DNA of 35,525 bases from an uncultured Halorubrum sp. (lineage in GTDB: Archaea; Halobacteriota; Halobacteria; Halobacteriales; Haloferacaceae): assembly GCF_937146585.1 (NCBI RefSeq), contig NZ_CAKZRO010000024.1, forward strand, positions 1-35,525. Direction: 5' to 3'. The position numbers and the translations under genes were made by a program. Of the stretch, positions 6,718 through 14,844 are shown piece after piece. How positions within the stretch are numbered: the stretch's first letter is position 1; each line of letters starts with the position of its first letter. The notes beneath the pieces were generated by a model. The model was not told where the DNA came from. It searched no databases and worked only from the letters and a program-made list of their open reading frames with translations.

Positions 6718-8877
6718 CTATCGGCCGCCGTCGCGGTCGGGGGCCTCGTCCGCCTCGGCCTCCTCGTCGGCGGCGTCGTGGTCCGCGATGAACGCGTCGT
6801 CGAGGTGCGGCTGCTCGTCGACCGGGGCGTCGTCGTCGGGCGACTCGGCGGCGCGGCCGTCGTCGGCCGCGTCGCGGGCGCCGTGCGAGTCGCCACCGTC
6901 ACCCGTTTCGGCGGCGTCGGAGCCGCCGTCGCCGTTGGCGTCGCCGTCGGGGGCCGCGGCGACCTCGCCGGGCTCGCCGGACCGCACGTCGGTCCCCTGA
7001 GAGCGCTCCGACTCGCGCTCGACGCCGCCGGACACGGCGACGTCGCGGCGACCCGACCCGAACAGCCGCTCGCGCAGCGACCGGCTGCTGGGCCGCTCGG
7101 TGAGCAGCACCGAGGCGTCGACGTCGTGGATCACGTCGAGGTGGAGCGAGTTCGAGACGAGCCGGGAGAGCAGCCCCTTCTCCGTGGCCCCGATGATGAC
7201 CAGGGTCTTGTCGGCGGCCGTCCGGCAGATGCCGTCCTCCACGTCGCCGCCGTCGTCGACGACGAGATCAGCGTCGTCGAGGTCGTGTTCCGCCGCCCAC
7301 TCGGCGAGGAACGCCTCGCCGCGCGCCCTGCCGTCCGGGCCGTCCACCACGTGGAGCAGCGTCACCTCGGCCCCGGCCGTCTCGGCGAGCACCTTCGCCA
7401 CCTCGGCGCTGAGGTCTGAGTCCGGCCCGCCCGAGGTGGGGATGAGGATCCGCGAGGTGTCGAGCTCGCGCTCGTTGAGGATGAGGAAGTCGCAGGGGAG
7501 CTGGTTGGTGAGCTCGTCGATCGGCCGCTCGGCGCGGGCGGCGCTCCAGAGCTGGTCGTCGCCCCAGCCCATCAGCACGGCGTCCGGGCGGGTCCGGCGC
7601 GCCATGTTGAACACCTCCTCGAACGAGCGGTGCGAGACGACCGTCGACGTCGACACCTCGACGTCGTGTTCGGCCGCGGTCGAGCGCAGGTTCGCCATCC
7701 CCTCGGCGGAGACGTCCGCGATGCGCCGCCCCGCGTCGCCCGAGGACAGCGACATCCGCTCCGGCGCCTGGACGACGTGGACGATGTGGACGACGCCGTC
7801 CTCGTGGCTGCTCGCGAGCCGCGCCGCCAGCTCGACTATCGGACCGTCGGTCCGGGGGTTCGTGATCGGCACCATGACGCGGTACCCCTCGCCCGCGAAC
7901 AGCGTCGCCTCGGTGGCGTCCAAAATCGGGACGTACGAGCGCCCGGCCGCGCGACCGAACACCCACTCGGGGACCGTCAGGCGGCGGCTCACGCCCTCGA
8001 AGCGCGCCTCCTCGAGGCGCTCCTCGCTGGTCTGGAAGTAGTTGACGAGCGTGACCAGCACGATCCCGCCGAGCGTGTTCCCGATCAGGACCGGAATCAC
8101 GAACCCGACGATCCCGGAGTAGAGGCTGAGCTCCGCGCCGTACAGCGGGATGTCGTGCTGGAAGAACAGGTAGAGGACCTCGGTGAAGGAGACGACCACG
8201 TGGAACAGGTCGCCGAGCGGGATCGCGAGGAACGCGAGGTAGACGACGAGCATCCGGCTCATCGAGTCGGTGGAGGCGAACCCGACCCAGACGACCCCGG
8301 CGACGATCAGCCCCGCCATCGCGGCCTTGAAGAACAGCGGTACGGTGCCGACCTTGAACCCGCCTTCCGAGATGTACCGCGCCGCGTCGACGGTGTCGCC
8401 GGTGAAGACGCCGCCGTACGACAACACGAGCGCGCCGATCCCGCCGCCGACGAAGTTGCCCGCGAGCACGATGGTCCAGTGGCGCAGGAGCGTCGGGAGG
8501 CTCGCGAGCCGCTCGAGCGTCAGCGCGACCGGCGGGAGGGTGTTCTCGGTGTACAGCTGGTAGCCGCCGATGATGATGTAGATGAACCCGAGCGGGTACA
8601 ACAGGACGCTCAGGATGGGGTCGCGGCCGGTCGCCGCCGTCAGCGACGCGTACAGCATGAACGTGATCGTGATCGCCAGCCCGGCGGCGAGCCCGCTGAA
8701 GAACAGCTCGCGGCTCCCCGAGGTCACCTCCTCGTCCGCGGCCGCGATGATCCGCTGGAACACCTCGTCAGAGGAGAATCGGTCCCGGACGGCCTCGCCG
8801 ACCGCGGGCGCGCCGCTCCGGGACCGCTCGACGACCTCCCGCATCGAGTCGTCGTCAGGTTGCGTGGAATCCGTCAC
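6718..8877 (-). CDS. Formate/nitrite-type channel fused to two UspA domains
   Basis: A 719-residue fusion. Residues about 55-282 carry the six-helix formate/nitrite transporter fold: GSRELFFSGLAAGLAIT, QLYTENTLPPVA, and IPVLIGNTLGGIVLVTLVNYF, with a His at 225 near the expected pore His. This part should be a pentameric anion channel. Two cytoplasmic universal-stress-protein modules follow: one about 332-457 (YRVMVPITNPRTDGPIVELAARLA ... PCDFLILNE) and one about 464-605 (SRILIPTSGGPDSDLSAEVAKVL ... SVLLTE). The usual ATP-binding Gly motif in the second is degenerate (GATEKGLLSRLVSNS). Residues 620-719 are an acidic low-complexity tail rich in Asp, Glu and Gly. The substrate is not predictable from sequence. 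A TATA box lies 27 bases before the ATG. Confidence 0.85.
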   Translation of the reverse strand: MTDSTQPDDDSMREVVERSRSGAPAVGEAVRDRFSSDEVFQRIIAAADEEVTSGSRELFFSGLAAGLAITITFMLYASLTAATGRDPILSVLLYPLGFIYIIIGGYQLYTENTLPPVALTLERLASLPTLLRHWTIVLAGNFVGGGIGALVLSYGGVFTGDTVDAARYISEGGFKVGTVPLFFKAAMAGLIVAGVVWVGFASTDSMSRMLVVYLAFLAIPLGDLFHVVVSFTEVLYLFFQHDIPLYGAELSLYSGIVGFVIPVLIGNTLGGIVLVTLVNYFQTSEERLEEARFEGVSRRLTVPEWVFGRAAGRSYVPILDATEATLFAGEGYRVMVPITNPRTDGPIVELAARLASSHEDGVVHIVHVVQAPERMSLSSGDAGRRIADVSAEGMANLRSTAAEHDVEVSTSTVVSHRSFEEVFNMARRTRPDAVLMGWGDDQLWSAARAERPIDELTNQLPCDFLILNERELDTSRILIPTSGGPDSDLSAEVAKVLAETAGAEVTLLHVVDGPDGRARGEAFLAEWAAEHDLDDADLVVDDGGDVEDGICRTAADKTLVIIGATEKGLLSRLVSNSLHLDVIHDVDASVLLTERPSSRSLRERLFGSGRRDVAVSGGVERESERSQGTDVRSGEPGEVAAAPDGDANGDGGSDAAETGDGGDSHGARDAADDGRAAESPDDDAPVDEQPHLDDAFIADHDAADEEAEADEAPDRDGGR

Positions 8878-8900
8878 TGGCCGAGGCCATGGCGGCCCGG

Positions 8901-8908
8901 TAAAAAGC
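8901..8908 (-). promoter_or_regulatory. TATA box of the channel-UspA gene
   Basis: Minus-strand GCTTTTTA centred about 27 bases before the ATG at 8877; leaderless layout. Confidence 0.55.
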
Positions 8909-8971
8909 CCTTGCTCTTCGGATCACGTCGCCGCGAGAGCGGACGACGGCGGCGGGAGCGGTGCGCCGCGC

Positions 8972-10264
8972 TCAGGCGCGCTCGACGGTCACCGTCCGGA
9001 CCTCGACGCGGACCGTCCGCCCGACGACCGCCTCGATCCGGTCGTCGAGCGCGGGCGCGATCCCTTCGACGGTGCCGCCGGGCGGCGCGCCGACCGTGAC
9101 CACCACGCGGTCGGTCTCCAGGGGCGGCACCGTCCCGGAGCGCTCCACCGTGAGCTCGAGCAGTTCGAACTCCGAGTCCAGCGCGGTCAGCTCGTCGGTC
9201 GCGGCGGCGCGGATGTCGGCCTCGGTGGTCGAGGCGGCGTAGGAGTCGTAGGTGACGCCGCCGAGGAACACCGACAACAGCGCGATGGCGACGACGAGCA
9301 CGGCGGCGCGCTTGACGAACGCGGCGCGCGCGTCGTCCTCGCGGAACCACCGCTGCGGCCGGTAGCCTTCGTACCACAGCATCACCAGCGCGGAGAGGTT
9401 GATCGAGAGGACGTTCACCGCGACGATGATGCCCGCGCCGAGCACGAGCCGCGGGATCCGGAAGGCGATCCCGATGCCGACCGCGGCCGCCGGCGGGATG
9501 AGCGCCACCGCGATCATCACGCCGACGAGGGTCGCGGAGACGCCCGTCATCAGCGAGACGATGCCCGCGACGCCGGCCCCGACCGCGACGACCAACACGA
9601 GGACGTTCGGGGCGAGGCGTTCGGACACCTCCGCGAGTTCGAGCGGGTCGAGCCCGGGCGGGACCAAGGCGAGCGAGCGCAGCGCGAACGCGAACAGCGT
9701 GGCCGCGAGCACCGCGACGACGACGCCGAGCACCTGCATCCGCACGCCCCGGCGGAACAGCGCCTCGTCGTCGACGACGGTGCCGATGGCGGCCGACATC
9801 GCCGGCCCGATGAGCGGCGCGATAACCATCGATCCGACCACGGTGGCGGGCGAGTCGAGCAGGAGGCCCGCCGTGGCGATCACGGCCGAAATGACGGTCA
9901 TCAGCACGTACGTCCCCAGCCCGGAGGCGAGATCGTCCGCCTTCGCCTGGAGCTCCTCCCGGGAGATGCGGTCGCCGCCCCGCTCCGCGTCTTCCTCGTA
10001 CTCCTCCTCGAGCGCCTCGAACCGGCGCGAGATGACCGTCTCGGCCGCGACGATGACCGTGTAAGTGCTCTCGTCGATCCCCGCCTCCCGCAGTCGGTCG
10101 AGGACCGGCTCGACGGCGGCGGTCGGCAGCGGGAACGTCGCGACCGCGGTGTACTCCCGCCCGCTCGTCTCGTCGGTGACGACGTAGTCGACTCCCTCGT
10201 CGTCGAGCGCGCGGACGACCGCCGCCCGCTTGCCCGCCGGAATCATGACCTGAACGAGTCGCAC
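8972..10264 (-). CDS. TIGR00341/DUF389 family membrane protein
   Basis: A 430-residue integral membrane protein of the DUF389 family. An N-terminal alpha/beta domain (1-75, MRLVQVMIPAGKRAAVVRALDDEGVDYVVTDE) is followed by a charged segment rich in Glu (about 80-110). Next come roughly six to eight membrane segments with the family pattern LDSPATVVGSMVIAPLIGPAMSAAIG and SATLVGVMIAVALIPPAAAVGIGIA. A soluble C-terminal domain of about 100 residues ends in TVRVEVRTVTVERA. The family has no proven transport or signalling role. A TATA box (CTTATAAG) lies 28 bases before the ATG at 10264, which supports this start over the in-frame ATG at 10246. It may share an operon with the channel-UspA gene 94 bases downstream, but that gene has its own TATA box. 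Confidence 0.85.
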   Translation of the reverse strand: MRLVQVMIPAGKRAAVVRALDDEGVDYVVTDETSGREYTAVATFPLPTAAVEPVLDRLREAGIDESTYTVIVAAETVISRRFEALEEEYEEDAERGGDRISREELQAKADDLASGLGTYVLMTVISAVIATAGLLLDSPATVVGSMVIAPLIGPAMSAAIGTVVDDEALFRRGVRMQVLGVVVAVLAATLFAFALRSLALVPPGLDPLELAEVSERLAPNVLVLVVAVGAGVAGIVSLMTGVSATLVGVMIAVALIPPAAAVGIGIAFRIPRLVLGAGIIVAVNVLSINLSALVMLWYEGYRPQRWFREDDARAAFVKRAAVLVVAIALLSVFLGGVTYDSYAASTTEADIRAAATDELTALDSEFELLELTVERSGTVPPLETDRVVVTVGAPPGGTVEGIAPALDDRIEAVVGRTVRVEVRTVTVERA

Positions 10265-10287
10265 GGTCGCCGGTCGCGCCGACGGCC

Positions 10288-10295
10288 CTTATAAG
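10288..10295 (-). promoter_or_regulatory. TATA box of the DUF389 gene
   Basis: Palindromic CTTATAAG centred about 28 bases before the ATG at 10264. Confidence 0.6.
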
Positions 10296-10335
10296 ATCGG
10301 CACGCCGTGAGCCGCCCCGGCCGCGAGAAACGGAA

Positions 10336-10342
10336 CTTTAAT
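10336..10342 (+). promoter_or_regulatory. TATA box of the small membrane protein gene
   Basis: CTTTAAT about 33 bases before the ATG at 10372; predicts a leader of only a few bases. Confidence 0.5.
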
Positions 10343-10371
10343 GCGCGAATCGCTCGCACCTCCAGCCAAGA

Positions 10372-10620
10372 ATGATCTCGCCGCTGGTCATCGACACGTT
10401 CCTGCTCGACTACCACCTCGGGCACGTCATACTGTTCGGGCTCGTCGTCTCGCTTCTGGGTGCCGCGCCGCTGAAGTCCCAGAAGGCCATCGCGTCGATC
10501 TTGGCCGTGTTCGGGGTCGTCTTCCTGATGGCGCCGTACACGACGATGCCGCCGACGTTCATCCTCCTCGGCATCCCACTCGTCCTCGTCGGCACGCTGC
10601 TGTGGACGATGGCCCGCTGA
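10372..10620 (+). CDS. Small membrane protein, function unknown
   Basis: An 82-residue protein made almost entirely of three hydrophobic segments (about 16-32, 39-55, 60-80) joined by short loops; the first loop contains APLKSQKAIAS. The charge pattern is what a small integral membrane protein would show. I do not recognise the family. The gene has its own TATA box and is followed by a 143-base gap before homoserine kinase. No functional partner is visible. Confidence 0.75.
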   Translation: MISPLVIDTFLLDYHLGHVILFGLVVSLLGAAPLKSQKAIASILAVFGVVFLMAPYTTMPPTFILLGIPLVLVGTLLWTMAR

Positions 10621-10734
10621 GCCCGCCGGACGGAACGCTCGACGAAAGCCTGCCCGACGCGCCCACTCTCTCCTCTCCTCCCGCCGACCGCGCCAGACGC
10701 CGTCGCGGTCCCACTATCTGTTCGATCCCGCTCC

Positions 10735-10740
10735 TTTTTG
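10735..10740 (+). promoter_or_regulatory. TATA-like box of thrB
   Basis: T-rich TTTTTG centred about 27 bases before the ATG at 10764. It supports that start over the long upstream extension of the open frame. Confidence 0.45.
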
Positions 10741-10763
10741 CCCCACCGGGGACACTGCCCGCC

Positions 10764-11645
10764 ATGGTAACGGTACGGGCCCCCGCGACGAGCGCGAACC
10801 TCGGGAGCGGCTTCGACGTGTTCGGGGCGGCCCTCTCGCGACCGGCCGACGTCGTCACGGTCGAGAAGGCGGCCGAGACGACGATCGAGGTCACTGGCGT
10901 CGGCGCGCAGTACATCCCGGAGGACCCCGAGAAGAACACGGTCGGCGCGGTCGTCGAGGCGCTCGACGCGCCGGCGCGCATCCACATCGACAAGGGCGTG
11001 CGCCCGGCGTCCGGGCTCGGCTCCTCCGCCGCGAGCGCCGCGGGGGCGGCCGTCGCGCTCAACCGACTGTACGACCGGGGGCTCTCCCGGGAGGAGCTGG
11101 TCCCGATCGCCGCGGAGGGGGAGGCCGTCGTCTCCGGGGTCGCGCACGCGGACAACGTCGCCCCCTCGATCCTCGGCGGCTTCACCGTGACGACGGCCGA
11201 GGGGACCCACTCGGTCGACGCCGCCGTCCCGCTCGTCGTCTGCCTGCCCGACGTCGCGGTCTCGACCCGCGACGCGCGCCGCGTGGTCCCCGAGACCGCC
11301 TCGATAGAGGACCTCGTCGAGACGGTCGGCAACGCGGCGACGCTGGCGGTCGGCATGTGCCGCTCGGATCCGGACCTCGTCGGGCTCGGGATGACGGACC
11401 CGGTGGTCACGCCCGAGCGCGCCCGACTGATCACCGGCTACGACGACGTGCGCGAGCGCGCCTTCGACGCCGGCGCGACGGGCGTCACCGTCAGCGGCGC
11501 GGGCCCCGCGGTGATCGCGGCCTGCCGCGAGCGCGACCGCCGCGGCGTCGCCGCCGAGATGATCGACGCCTTCGCCGGCGCCGGCATCGAGGCGCGGGCG
11601 TACCAGACGCGGATCGGCCGCGGCTCGACGGTCATCGACGACTGA
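10764..11645 (+). CDS. thrB: Homoserine kinase
   Basis: GHMP-family kinase that phosphorylates homoserine with ATP to O-phosphohomoserine, the step before threonine synthase in threonine biosynthesis; cytoplasmic. The 293-residue protein opens with VTVRAPATSANLGSGFDVFG, the first GHMP motif. It has the ATP-binding motif PASGLGSSAASAAG (81-94), and closes with the third motif GATGVTVSGAGPAVIA near residue 240. Length agrees with bacterial and archaeal ThrB. The ATG at 10764 gives the canonical N-terminus; the frame is open upstream to 10341 but that part reads as shadow sequence. No other threonine genes are in the window. Confidence 0.93.
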   Translation: MVTVRAPATSANLGSGFDVFGAALSRPADVVTVEKAAETTIEVTGVGAQYIPEDPEKNTVGAVVEALDAPARIHIDKGVRPASGLGSSAASAAGAAVALNRLYDRGLSREELVPIAAEGEAVVSGVAHADNVAPSILGGFTVTTAEGTHSVDAAVPLVVCLPDVAVSTRDARRVVPETASIEDLVETVGNAATLAVGMCRSDPDLVGLGMTDPVVTPERARLITGYDDVRERAFDAGATGVTVSGAGPAVIAACRERDRRGVAAEMIDAFAGAGIEARAYQTRIGRGSTVIDD

Positions 11646-11730
11646 CCGCCGCGCGCTCGTCGGCGACCGAACCGGAGATTCTGTCCCTGCGTCCGTGTCC
11701 CTCGGGAGCGGCAGCGTCGGGTGCGGAAGA

Positions 11731-11739
11731 GATATATGA
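11731..11739 (+). promoter_or_regulatory. Candidate upstream TATA box of the metal-uptake operon
   Basis: GATATATGA, 54-62 bases before the ATG. It would start transcription near 11760, on the operator-like repeat at 11757-11770. A second TATA-like stretch (CAAATAATT, 11767-11775) has the right spacing for a leaderless start at 11793. I cannot tell which is used. Confidence 0.45.
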
Positions 11740-11756
11740 TCAGAGAAAACATAGAT

Positions 11757-11770
11757 TTAGACGAGTCAAA
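11757..11770. promoter_or_regulatory. Operator-like inverted repeat (candidate metalloregulator site)
   Basis: TT-n-GAC-GA-GTC-n-AA, with five of seven base pairs symmetric, in the AT-rich promoter of the metal ABC operon. It overlaps the predicted start of the upstream promoter and touches the second TATA-like stretch. Spacing and composition resemble DtxR-family sites, and a DtxR-family gene closes the operon. Confidence 0.45.
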
Positions 11771-11792
11771 TAATTGGATGTGATCTCTGTTC

Positions 11793-12872
11793 ATGACACC
11801 TGAGAGCGGCGACGGACGAGCGGTGACGCGGCGCGACGCGGTACGCGCCGGGGCGGTGACGGCGCTGGCGGGCGTCGCCGGCTGTTCGTCGCTGCCCGGC
11901 GCGCCGGCGGGGACCGGGGGCGCGGGGAGCGACGACGGGGGACCGGTCGCCGTGGCCTCCTTCTTCAGCTTCTTCGACTTCGGGCGGCGGGTCGCCGAGG
12001 AGACCCCGCTGACCGTCGAGAACCTCGTTCCGACGGGGCTCCACGGTCACGGCTGGGACCCGAACTCGAGTATCACCCGACGGATCATCGAGGCGGACGC
12101 GTTCGTCCACGTCGGCGAGGACTTCCAGCCCTGGGCGGACCGCGCCATCCAGACGATCGAGGCCGACGGCGCGGACACCGCGCTGTTGAACGTCCGCGAG
12201 GGGATCGAGCTCGTCGACCTCGCGGCGTCGCTCGACCGCGACGAGGAGGGCGTCGGCGCGCAGCGCGGCAAGGACCCGCACTTCTGGTTGGATCCGCGGC
12301 GCGCGAAGCGCTCGGTCGACAACATCGCGGACGGGTTCGCGGAGCTCGTTCCCGACCACGCCGACCGGATCCGGCAGAACGCGGAGGCGTACAAGACCGA
12401 CGTCCTCGACCGCATCGACGCGGACTACGAGGCCATCTTCGACCGGGCCGAGCGGGACGTCGTCCAGCTGGCCGCGCACAACGCCTTCCAGTACATCGGC
12501 GAGCGGTACGGCGTCCGGATGCGGCCGCTCGTCACCAACCTCGCGGCGAGCGGCGACGTCAAGCCCGCGGACGTCCGCGAGGCGACGCGCGTCATCCGCG
12601 AGAACGACATCCGGTACATCGCGAACGGCGTCTTCGAGTCGCAGCGACCGGCCCAACAGCTCCTCCGGGAGACCGACGTCGAGGCGTACTTCCCGGTCAC
12701 GCCGTACGCCGGTGTGCGCGACGAGTGGGTCGCGGAGAACTGGGGGTACGAGGAGATCGCGTACAACATTAACATGCCCACGTTCAAGATCGTCCTCGGC
12801 ACCGAGACGCCCGAGGACGCGGCGCCGACCGACGGGTGGGTCGAACAGTGGCGGAACTTCGAACCGGTATGA
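11793..12872 (+). CDS. Metal ABC transporter substrate-binding lipoprotein, probably Mn
   Basis: Cluster A-I (ZnuA/PsaA-type) solute-binding protein, 359 residues. The N-terminus is a Tat lipoprotein signal: TRRDAVRAG (12-20), a hydrophobic stretch and Cys31 in the lipobox, so it should be exported folded and anchored outside the membrane. Candidate metal ligands are His84 or His86 (GLHGHGWDP), His163 (DPHFWLDP), His229 (LAAHNAFQYIG) and Glu282 (NGVFESQRPAQ). The His-rich loop typical of zinc-binding ZnuA is missing, which favours manganese. It overlaps the ATPase gene by four bases (ATGA). Gene order matches the Halobacterium ycdH-zurA-zurM-sirR locus, reported to respond to Mn. Confidence 0.88.
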   Translation: MTPESGDGRAVTRRDAVRAGAVTALAGVAGCSSLPGAPAGTGGAGSDDGGPVAVASFFSFFDFGRRVAEETPLTVENLVPTGLHGHGWDPNSSITRRIIEADAFVHVGEDFQPWADRAIQTIEADGADTALLNVREGIELVDLAASLDRDEEGVGAQRGKDPHFWLDPRRAKRSVDNIADGFAELVPDHADRIRQNAEAYKTDVLDRIDADYEAIFDRAERDVVQLAAHNAFQYIGERYGVRMRPLVTNLAASGDVKPADVREATRVIRENDIRYIANGVFESQRPAQQLLRETDVEAYFPVTPYAGVRDEWVAENWGYEEIAYNINMPTFKIVLGTETPEDAAPTDGWVEQWRNFEPV

Positions 12873-13759
12873 GTGCGAACGAGACGGACCCCGCGGCCCG
12901 TGCGAGCGCGGCGTCCGACGCCGGGGCTGGCGATCCGGTCATCGACCTCTCCGGCGTCACGTTCGGCTACACGGCGACGCCGGTCGTCGAGGACGTGTCG
13001 CTGACCGTCGACTCCGGCGAGTACGTCGCCGTCGTGGGGCCGAACGGCTCGGGGAAGTCGACCCTGATGCGGCTGATGCTGGGCCTGATCGGTCCCGACG
13101 CCGGGGCGGCGCGGCTGTTCGGCGAGGACGCGGGTCGATTCGACGACGGCGAGCGCGTCGGCTACGTCGCGCAGCAGGCCACCGCCGCGGAGGAGATGCC
13201 GATCACCGTCCGCGAGGTGGTGAAGATGGGTCGGTTCCCGTACGTCGCGGTGGGGAACCTCCCCGGCGGGGACGCCGGGGTCGTCGGCGGGCTGTTCGAC
13301 GACCCGGTCGGCACGGCGCGTCGGACCGCCAACGCCGTCTCGGGACGGCTCACCGCCGGCGACTGGCGGATCGTCGACGACGCGCTCGCGACGGTCGGCA
13401 TGAGCGCGTTCGCCGACCGCCGCATCGGGCAGCTCTCCGGCGGGCAGCGCCAGCGGGTGTTCATCGCCCGGGCGCTGGCCGGCGAGGCCGACCTGCTCGT
13501 GTTGGACGAGCCGACCGTCGGCGTCGACGCCGAGTCGGTCGACGCGTTCTACGACCTGCTCGACGCGCTCAACGCCGCGGGGATCACCGTGCTCCTCATC
13601 GAGCACGACCTCAGCGCGGTCGTCGAGCACGCCGACCGCGTCGTCTGTCTGAACCGCGAGGTGTACTTCGACGGCCCGGCCGACGAGTTCGTCGAGAGCG
13701 ACGCGCTGGCGCGGGCGTTCGGCGCCGGGGCGCGCTTCCTCGCGGGGGGTGGCGAATGA
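12869..13759 (+). CDS. Metal ABC transporter ATPase
   Basis: ATP-hydrolysing subunit that powers uptake of the metal captured by the upstream lipoprotein. All core motifs are present: Walker A GPNGSGKS (57-64), Q-loop near 102, signature LSGGQ (189-193), Walker B LLVLDE (209-214) and H-loop His246. Between the Q-loop and signature helix, residues about 121-166 are longer than in typical ZnuC/MntB proteins and carry a Gly-rich, Thr/Arg-containing insertion. The first ~22 residues are an acidic extension. The ATG at 12869 overlaps the previous stop codon and the gene's own stop overlaps the permease ATG, both as ATGA, indicating translational coupling. Confidence 0.92.
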   Translation: MSANETDPAARASAASDAGAGDPVIDLSGVTFGYTATPVVEDVSLTVDSGEYVAVVGPNGSGKSTLMRLMLGLIGPDAGAARLFGEDAGRFDDGERVGYVAQQATAAEEMPITVREVVKMGRFPYVAVGNLPGGDAGVVGGLFDDPVGTARRTANAVSGRLTAGDWRIVDDALATVGMSAFADRRIGQLSGGQRQRVFIARALAGEADLLVLDEPTVGVDAESVDAFYDLLDALNAAGITVLLIEHDLSAVVEHADRVVCLNREVYFDGPADEFVESDALARAFGAGARFLAGGGE

Positions 13760-14841
13760 GCGACCCGCTGACCGCCGCGCTCGCGGCGTGGCTGTTTCCC
13801 GCGGTGAACCAGTCGGCGGCGCTGGCGCTTCAGGGCGGCCTCGCCGGCGTCGGCGAAACCGTTTTCGGCGCGCTCCTCTGGGTGTTAGAACAGTGGTACT
13901 GGCTGATGGACTGGGCGCACTACCTCACCGGGCTGGAGATGCTGAACCCGCGCTATCGGTACATGCAGCGGGCGGTGCTGGTCGGGCTCTGTATCGGCGT
14001 GATGGCGCCGCTCATCGGCACCTTCCTCGTTCACCGACAGCTCGCGCTCATCGGCGACGCGCTGGCGCACACGGCGTTCGCGGGGGTCGCCGTGGGGCTG
14101 TTCCTCAACGCCGTCATCGACTTGGGGGTGTCGCCGTACCTCACCGCCGTCGTCGTGGCGATGATCGCGGCGCTGTTCATCGAACTCATCTCCGAGACGA
14201 CGGACGCGTACAACGACGTCTCGATGGCGATCGTCCTCTCGACGGGCTTCGCGCTGGGGACGACGCTCATCAGCATCAACGCCGGCGGGCTCGCGGTCGG
14301 GGTGAACCAGTTCCTCTTCGGGAGCCTCTCGACGGTGTCGCCCCAGAGCGCGGGGATCCTGCTCGCGCTGTTCGCCGTCATCGTCGGCACGGTGGCGCTG
14401 ACGCGCAACCAGCTCCTCTACGTGACCTTCGACGAGACCGCGGCCGCCGTCTCCGGGATCTCCGTCAACTGGTACAACCGCGTGATGGTGATGCTGACGG
14501 CGATGGTCGTCGTGGGCGCGATGCAGATCATGGGCGTCATCCTCGTCGCGGCGATGCTCGTCGTGCCCGTGGCGGGCGCGACGCAGGTGTCGCGCAGCTT
14601 CACCGAGTCGATCGTCGTCTCGGTCGTGCTGGCGGAGCTCGCGGTCCTCCTCGGGATCGGCGTCGCCTACTACGGCGGCGTCACCGCCGGCGGGGTCATC
14701 GTCCTCGTCGCGGTCGGGATCTACGTCTGCGCGGTCGCGGTCGGGAAGCTCCAGTCCGTCCGCGGCGAGGCGGAGACCCCCGAGATGGGGAGCATCGAGA
14801 CCGACGGCGTCGAGGCCGACGCCGGAGCGAGGGGTGACTGA
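13756..14841 (+). CDS. Metal ABC transporter permease
   Basis: ZnuB/MntC-type membrane subunit, 361 residues, with about eight or nine hydrophobic segments. Recognisable family stretches are RYMQRAVLVGLCIGVMAPLIGTFLV (about 72-96), HRQLALIGDALAHTAFAGVAVG (about 97-118), the FLFGSL segment near 190, and VILVAAMLVVPVAGATQ near residue 260. An extra hydrophobic and aromatic N-terminal region of about 60 residues precedes the standard domain. The C-terminus is an acidic cytoplasmic tail. The start codon overlaps the ATPase stop, and the regulator follows three bases after this stop, so all four genes form one unit. Confidence 0.92.
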   Translation: MSDPLTAALAAWLFPAVNQSAALALQGGLAGVGETVFGALLWVLEQWYWLMDWAHYLTGLEMLNPRYRYMQRAVLVGLCIGVMAPLIGTFLVHRQLALIGDALAHTAFAGVAVGLFLNAVIDLGVSPYLTAVVVAMIAALFIELISETTDAYNDVSMAIVLSTGFALGTTLISINAGGLAVGVNQFLFGSLSTVSPQSAGILLALFAVIVGTVALTRNQLLYVTFDETAAAVSGISVNWYNRVMVMLTAMVVVGAMQIMGVILVAAMLVVPVAGATQVSRSFTESIVVSVVLAELAVLLGIGVAYYGGVTAGGVIVLVAVGIYVCAVAVGKLQSVRGEAETPEMGSIETDGVEADAGARGD

Positions 14842-14844
14842 GCC

